From: Gammaproteobacteria bacterium
Lineage (GTDB): Bacteria > Pseudomonadota > Gammaproteobacteria > Steroidobacterales > Steroidobacteraceae
NCBI GenBank assembly: GCA_003165495.1
Contig: PMMB01000057.1
Location: forward strand, 4,144 to 13,507
Direction of reading: 5' to 3'
Length of the DNA stretch: 9,364 nt
Shown here one piece after another: positions 6,271 to 9,364 of the stretch (position 1 is the first letter of the stretch; the number at the start of each line of letters is the position of its first letter). The position numbers and the translations under genes are program-made. A model generated the notes under the pieces. The model had not been told where the DNA came from. It searched no databases and was given only the letters and a program-made list of their open reading frames with translations.

Positions 6271-6332
6271 ATTCTAAGACGGAATTCGAGCACAAGGGTG
6301 CACAAGTTATTTTCACTGACGACCGGCCGGTC
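6271..6332 (-). promoter_or_regulatory. Candidate promoter and operator region upstream of the RidA gene
   Basis: A near-consensus -10, TAGAAT, is at 6276-6271 on the minus strand, but no good -35 lies at the usual distance. Where the -35 should be, the plus strand carries GCACAAG twice with a 10-base period (6290-6296 and 6300-6306), one helical turn apart. Further up is a perfect 12-bp palindrome, GACCGGCCGGTC (6321-6332). A weak -35 plus phased repeats is typical of an activated promoter, but no regulator can be assigned. Confidence 0.35.
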
Positions 6333-6388
6333 CCAGAAACTTCGGCGCGCACCGCTGGACCGCCGTAGCTCGAAGGGGGGAAAGCGAA

Positions 6389-7018
6389 TTACTGTGCCAC
6401 TTGCGACATGATTGCCAGTGTTCGCCCTTCGGGATCCTTGAAGAAGGCCATCCATTCCTCCGTCCCGTCGGCATGTTTATGGATCATATGCGGCGCGTTG
6501 ATGAATTCAACGCCGCGCGATCGCAAATTGTCATGGGCTGCCGCGATATCTGCGACGCGCAGGTAGAGAGTGGATTCTAAAGAAGCGACTTCTGCCTCTG
6601 CGGTCAACATGAGTCTGGTACCGCTGCAGTCGAAGAACGCGAGCTTGCCGAATGTATAGAGATGGGGAATGCCGAGCACGGTGCCATACCAGGCTTGCGC
6701 TTCCTTGATGTTCCTGACGGACCGCGATATTTGACCGATCGGTCCCAGTGTTGTTGGTGCATTCACGGTTGTCTCCTTGAGCTTGAGAGCGCTTTGCTTC
6801 GGCGGTTGGTGCCAGTGTCGCAATGCCTTGCGATTGGCCAGCCGAAGCTTCGCGAGCGCGTTGGCGACGTGATACTTGACCGCATCGACACTGATTCCAC
6901 GACGTGCGGCAATCTCACGGCTCGTCATGCCATGCTTTACTGCATGCACCACTCGCCATTCGGCGGGCGTCAATATGTCATCGTGCGGGGGTCGGCCGCG
7001 ACCGGAGGGGGTAGCCAT
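6389..7018 (-). CDS. LuxR-type HTH fused to VOC (glyoxalase-like) domain
   Basis: This 209-residue protein has two domains. Residues about 14-69 form a LuxR/GerE-type helix-turn-helix: ILTPAEWRVVHAVKHG, MTSREIAARRGISVDAVKYH, then ALAKLRLANRKAL. A linker of about 20 residues follows, then a VOC domain at about 92-207. VOC features include GPIGQISRSVRNIKEAQAWY, TVLGIPHLYTFGKLAFFDCSG, LYLRVADIAAAHDNL, and DPEGRTLAIMS. Gln96 stands at the usual first metal-ligand His, so metal dependence is doubtful and the domain may sense a small molecule. The start at 7018 is chosen because the recognisable HTH begins right after it; a GTG at 7072 would add 18 non-conserved residues. No clear Shine-Dalgarno sequence precedes 7018. 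It may be a one-component regulator. An internal start at the domain junction is listed separately. Confidence 0.85.
   Translation of the reverse strand: MATPSGRGRPPHDDILTPAEWRVVHAVKHGMTSREIAARRGISVDAVKYHVANALAKLRLANRKALRHWHQPPKQSALKLKETTVNAPTTLGPIGQISRSVRNIKEAQAWYGTVLGIPHLYTFGKLAFFDCSGTRLMLTAEAEVASLESTLYLRVADIAAAHDNLRSRGVEFINAPHMIHKHADGTEEWMAFFKDPEGRTLAIMSQVAQ
6764..6778 (-). promoter_or_regulatory. Internal ribosome binding site and GTG start of the VOC domain
   Basis: Inside the HTH-VOC gene, minus-strand AAGGAG (6778-6773) is followed after 6 bases by an in-frame GTG (6766-6764, Val85 of the fusion). This is a much better initiation signal than the one before the full-length start. It falls in the interdomain linker, so initiation there would give a separate VOC protein of about 125 residues (6389-6766), a normal length for a stand-alone VOC protein. 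Confidence 0.6.
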
Positions 7019-7117
7019 GATGCAATGGTAATCCGTAGCGGCCCGATTTACCCTCCCCCCAATAATCACCACAAAGTCGCCGTAAGGTCGGTTCCCGTTG
7101 ATTTAAGCGTTCTCCGT

Positions 7118-7138
7118 CCCCATAGGGGTCAAGCCGTG
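7118..7138 (+). promoter_or_regulatory. Ribosome binding site and GTG start of the rhomboid gene, with a small hairpin
   Basis: AGGGGT (7124-7129) lies 6 bases before the GTG at 7136 and is the best initiation signal for this frame, which is open much further upstream to 6662. The GGGG (7125-7128) can pair with CCCC (7118-7121) across the three-base loop ATA, which could partly mask the site. Confidence 0.5.
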
Positions 7139-8053
7139 ACCCTTCCATCCTCAGATACCGACCGAAATGTGGAGCCAGTGCCGGCGTCCGCCGTGGTGTT
7201 TCGCGGAGGTAAGCTGCTCTGTCGCGAATTCAGTTTGGTCCTCGAAGCGAGGGGCATCGAACATGAGGTGCGGGAGAGCGGGGACTCTTGGGTGTTGGCC
7301 GTGACGCCGCCCTTGGTTCACCGGGCGTATGACGAGATCAGCCGTTATTCCGCGGAACGCAGCGTGCCGCGCAGCACCCCGAACCGCATGGAACCTTTCT
7401 CCGGCGCGGCCATCGGCGCCATCGGCTACGTGCTGATTCTGTTGCTCACGGCTTACTGTGCCGGCATTGCCTTATTCGGCGCCGATTGGTTGTCGTTGGG
7501 CGCTCTCGACGCCGGCGCCGGACGCGAATGGTGGCGGGCGATGACGGCACTGACTTTGCATTTGGACCAGGAGCATCTGCTCGGCAATCTGCTGTTTGGT
7601 GTGGTCGCGGGAATAGCGGCCGGTCGACTGCTGGGACCTGGCGTGGCATGGGCGAGCATACTGGGAGCGGGGGCGCTCGCCAATTATGTGGAAATACTCA
7701 TTGCGCCGGCCACTCATCGCGCGGTTGGCGCTTCCACCGCCGTGTTCGCGGCTTTGGGGCTGCTCGCGGGATTGGCGTGGCGGCAGCGGCTCACACTGCG
7801 CGAGCGGCGCTGGTATCGATGGGCGCCGCTGATCGCGGGGATCTGTTTGCTGACCCTGTTGGGCGCGGGCAATGCGCACGTGGATGTGCTCGGGCACGCG
7901 CTCGGATTTCTATTCGGTGTCGGCATTGGCTGGTTTTATGCACGCACAGGAATGCCGCACAATCGCGGCAAGCGCCTGCAGATCGCCACGGGGGCTTGCG
8001 CCGCACTGCTGGTTTGCGTGGCGTGGCTCTTGGCCTTAGGCCGCGCAGTTTAG
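7136..8053 (+). CDS. Rhomboid-family intramembrane serine protease
   Basis: With the GTG start at 7136 the protein has 305 residues. Residues about 19-75 form a small cytoplasmic domain (CREFSLVLEARGIEHEVRESG onward) resembling the N-terminal domain of GlpG-like rhomboids. The membrane part runs from about 91 to 303. It contains the loop residues WWRAMTALTLHLDQEHLLGNLLFG, with His147 and Asn151 of the rhomboid HxxxN pattern. It also has HRAVGASTAVFAALG with the nucleophile Ser200, and DVLGHALGFLFG with His254, so the Ser-His dyad is intact. The motif is GAST rather than GxSG, seen in some rhomboid subgroups. Rhomboids cut membrane proteins within or next to transmembrane helices; the substrate is unknown. 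The frame upstream of 7136 runs antisense to the HTH-VOC gene and is not part of it. It ends 6 bases from the mscL stop. Confidence 0.88.
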   Translation: MTLPSSDTDRNVEPVPASAVVFRGGKLLCREFSLVLEARGIEHEVRESGDSWVLAVTPPLVHRAYDEISRYSAERSVPRSTPNRMEPFSGAAIGAIGYVLILLLTAYCAGIALFGADWLSLGALDAGAGREWWRAMTALTLHLDQEHLLGNLLFGVVAGIAAGRLLGPGVAWASILGAGALANYVEILIAPATHRAVGASTAVFAALGLLAGLAWRQRLTLRERRWYRWAPLIAGICLLTLLGAGNAHVDVLGHALGFLFGVGIGWFYARTGMPHNRGKRLQIATGACAALLVCVAWLLALGRAV

Positions 8054-8059
8054 GTACCC

Positions 8060-8452
8060 CTAAGCGCGTTTCGCGAGCAGGTCGCGAATTTCCTCGAGAA
8101 GCACTTCAGACTTGGGCGGCGCCGCCGGCGCCACAGGGGCCGGCTTCTTGAGCTTATTGATGCCTTTGATCACGAAGAACAGTACCAGCGCGATGATGAT
8201 GAAATCAAAAATGGTCTGAGCGAAAGCGCCGTACTTGATCAGCACATCCTTGCCCGTTGGGTCCTTGCCGAGAGTAGCCGCCAAATCCGAGAAATTGACG
8301 CCCCCTATGAACTTACCAAAAGTCGGCATGAAGACGTCGCCGACCAGCGATGAAACGATTTTTCCGAAGGCTGCGCCGATGATCACGCCGACCGCCAAGT
8401 CGACCACATTGCCCTTCATCGCAAATTCTTTGAACTCTGCACTGAATCCCAC
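8060..8452 (-). CDS. mscL: Large-conductance mechanosensitive channel MscL
   Basis: The protein has 130 residues, close to the 136 of E. coli MscL. It starts with the MscL N-terminal helix GFSAEFKEFAMKGNVVDLAVG. The pore-lining first membrane helix (about 15-44) keeps Leu19, Gly22, Val23, Gly26 and Gly30 of the gate and ends in VGDVFMPTFG. A periplasmic loop follows, then the second membrane helix DFIIIALVLFFVIKGIN and the C-terminal bundle helix EEIRDLLAKRA. The start is GTG at 8452, with AAAAGGAG 6 bases upstream; upstream extension in frame lacks similarity. MscL opens under extreme membrane tension to release solutes after osmotic downshock. It lies downstream of the porin gene on the same strand, with a strong hairpin between them, so it probably has its own promoter. 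Confidence 0.97.
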   Translation of the reverse strand: MGFSAEFKEFAMKGNVVDLAVGVIIGAAFGKIVSSLVGDVFMPTFGKFIGGVNFSDLAATLGKDPTGKDVLIKYGAFAQTIFDFIIIALVLFFVIKGINKLKKPAPVAPAAPPKSEVLLEEIRDLLAKRA

Positions 8453-8458
8453 GGCAAT

Positions 8459-8462
8459 CTCC
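8459..8462 (-). promoter_or_regulatory. mscL: Ribosome binding site deciding the mscL GTG start
   Basis: Minus-strand GGAG, preceded by a run of A, lies 6 bases before the GTG at 8452. Together with the conserved MscL N-terminus it fixes the start, although the frame stays open to 8668. Confidence 0.8.
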
Positions 8463-8517
8463 TTTTTTGATGAGCGCTGGCTGATGGTACTGAGCGCATG
8501 CGGTACGGGCAAGCGAT

Positions 8518-8541
8518 GCGCGTTCAACCTAGTGAACGCGC
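8518..8541 (-). terminator. Hairpin downstream of the porin gene, possible terminator
   Basis: GCGCGTTCA (8518-8526) and TGAACGCGC (8533-8541) form a perfect 9-bp stem with a 6-base loop. It begins 17 bases after the porin stop, the place for a 3' end. No T-run follows in the minus-strand direction, so it may stabilise the 3' end or need Rho rather than act as an intrinsic terminator. Confidence 0.5.
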
Positions 8542-8558
8542 CCGCGTTGGCCGTGACA

Positions 8559-9364
8559 TTAAAACTGCGCGTGCAGCCGCACCGCAACGACTGAAACTGG
8601 TCCGCGGTCGCGATTGTAGGCCGGGTGATTGATCCATTGATAATCGAAGCTGAGATGCGCAGCCCCAAGTACCGCGAGCGAATAATACGTCTCGATGATT
8701 TGCTCGGGACCCGGATGCGGCAGCCGCCCGTCGCCTACCAGAATGCCGAGCCCGCCGGCGTTCAGGTAACGCTCGCGCGCGGCCGATATGCCGTCGTTGA
8801 TCGCGGCCAGACCCAGCGTGTCGCCGGCGCGGTGCCACCGCGTCCCTTGCAGCGACAGTCCCGCGGACACTGACCGGTCGATATCCGTGAACTCATACGC
8901 CTCCACATTGCCGCCGGCTTTTCCAAGGCGCGCAAATGCGCCTAGATCATTCGCCAGTTGCTGTTCCAGGTTCAGGCTCGCACCGACGCGGTCGCGGTAC
9001 CTGCGGACGGCGGCGATATCTACCGCGGCTCCAGTGCTCTGGGCGAGATTTACGGCGTCGTCGAGCAGTCCCATGCGGCCGCGGCTGTCGAAGACGGTGA
9101 CGGCCAAGCGGCCGGGGAGGGCGTTGATTTCATGACGCCTCTCGAGTTCGAGGATGGACTGAAACTCATGGAAGCCTGGGTCGAGGTGCACGCTGTTCGG
9201 CACGGTGGACAAATCGAACAGGCCGCCGCGCAGCGTCCAGACGCCCTGGTACCATTCGACCGCGGCTCCCGCGGTGTAACCCCAAGCATCTGCCGCATAA
9301 TCAAAAGAGCCGGCGTCGACGGCGGCCCAATTCAAAAAATCAATGCGCGGATCGTGGGCATATT
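8559..9364 (-). CDS. OprB-type carbohydrate porin (5'-truncated by window edge)
   Basis: The frame is open from the right edge to a TAA at 8561-8559, so about the last 267 residues are visible and the signal peptide lies outside. The sequence begins YAHDPRIDFLNWAAVD, then FDYAADAWGYTAGAAVEWYQ, WTLRGGLFDLS and VPNS, a set recognisable from OprB-like porins. Alternating hydrophobic strands separated by short turns continue to the end, with NHPAYNRDRGPVSVVAVRLH and a C-terminal Phe, the signal for outer-membrane barrel assembly. The family forms 16-strand outer-membrane channels for sugars and similar small solutes. The substrate cannot be assigned from this part, and no sugar-metabolism gene is in view. 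Confidence 0.87.
   Translation of the reverse strand, partial: YAHDPRIDFLNWAAVDAGSFDYAADAWGYTAGAAVEWYQGVWTLRGGLFDLSTVPNSVHLDPGFHEFQSILELERRHEINALPGRLAVTVFDSRGRMGLLDDAVNLAQSTGAAVDIAAVRRYRDRVGASLNLEQQLANDLGAFARLGKAGGNVEAYEFTDIDRSVSAGLSLQGTRWHRAGDTLGLAAINDGISAARERYLNAGGLGILVGDGRLPHPGPEQIIETYYSLAVLGAAHLSFDYQWINHPAYNRDRGPVSVVAVRLHAQF

Noticed and set aside
6662..7135. N-terminal extension of the rhomboid frame (158 further residues)
   Set aside because: It runs antisense to the HTH-VOC gene, shows no recognisable domain, and the GTG at 7136 has a ribosome binding site and precedes the rhomboid cytoplasmic domain.
7486..8151. Plus-strand open frame of 221 codons inside the rhomboid gene
   Set aside because: Arg/Gly/Ala-rich frame-shifted shadow of the rhomboid coding sequence, with no motif of its own.
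8453..8668. In-frame N-terminal extension of mscL
   Set aside because: The extension crosses the porin stop and the hairpin, has no MscL similarity, and the GTG at 8452 has a good ribosome binding site.
1..9364. CRISPR array, defence system, prophage or insertion sequence
   Set aside because: Nothing repeated beyond the 15-bp tandem repeat, and no transposase, integrase, nuclease-effector or phage-structural protein in any frame.

Overview
The window looks like chromosomal DNA from a GC-rich Gram-negative bacterium, probably a proteobacterium. The evidence is an outer-membrane porin ending in Phe, several Sec-type signal peptides, a periplasmic lytic transglycosylase and an MscL channel. A gammaproteobacterium is my best guess from the mix of families, but no rRNA or marker gene is present to fix this.

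Layout from left to right. A 5'-truncated FAD-dependent (DAO-type) oxidoreductase (1-1008, +) converges on a polytopic GT-C-like membrane protein (1019-2605, -). A 334-base gap (2606-2939) follows, which appears to hold a decayed diguanylate-cyclase (GGDEF) tail on the minus strand. Next are a SRAP/YedK-type abasic-site protein (2940-3596, +) and an exported lytic transglycosylase (3695-4306, +). A compact operon follows: an ArsR-type repressor (4358-4669), a cytoplasmic SRPBCC/AHSA1 protein overlapping it by ATGA (4666-5130), and an exported SRPBCC protein 16 bases later (5147-5704). The operon ends in a 15-bp tandem repeat and faces a minus-strand exported RidA-like protein (5750-6217) and a LuxR-type HTH-VOC fusion (6389-7018). 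A rhomboid protease (7136-8053, +) is divergent from the fusion gene and meets mscL (8060-8452, -) tail to tail. The right edge holds the C-terminal part of an OprB-type carbohydrate porin (8559-9364, -).

Most genes are independent housekeeping or stress functions (DNA lesion protection, wall turnover, osmotic safety valve, reactive-intermediate removal) rather than one pathway. The only clear regulatory unit is the ArsR-SRPBCC-SRPBCC operon. Its promoter carries an inverted repeat between -35 and -10, and the start codon lies at the predicted transcription start, which suggests a leaderless autorepressed message.

I see no CRISPR array, transposase, tRNA, rRNA or phage gene, and no convincing wholly new system. 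The observations most worth a check are the HTH-VOC gene, which contains a strong internal ribosome binding site and start codon exactly at the domain junction (one gene, possibly two products), and the regulated pair of SRPBCC proteins of which one is exported.
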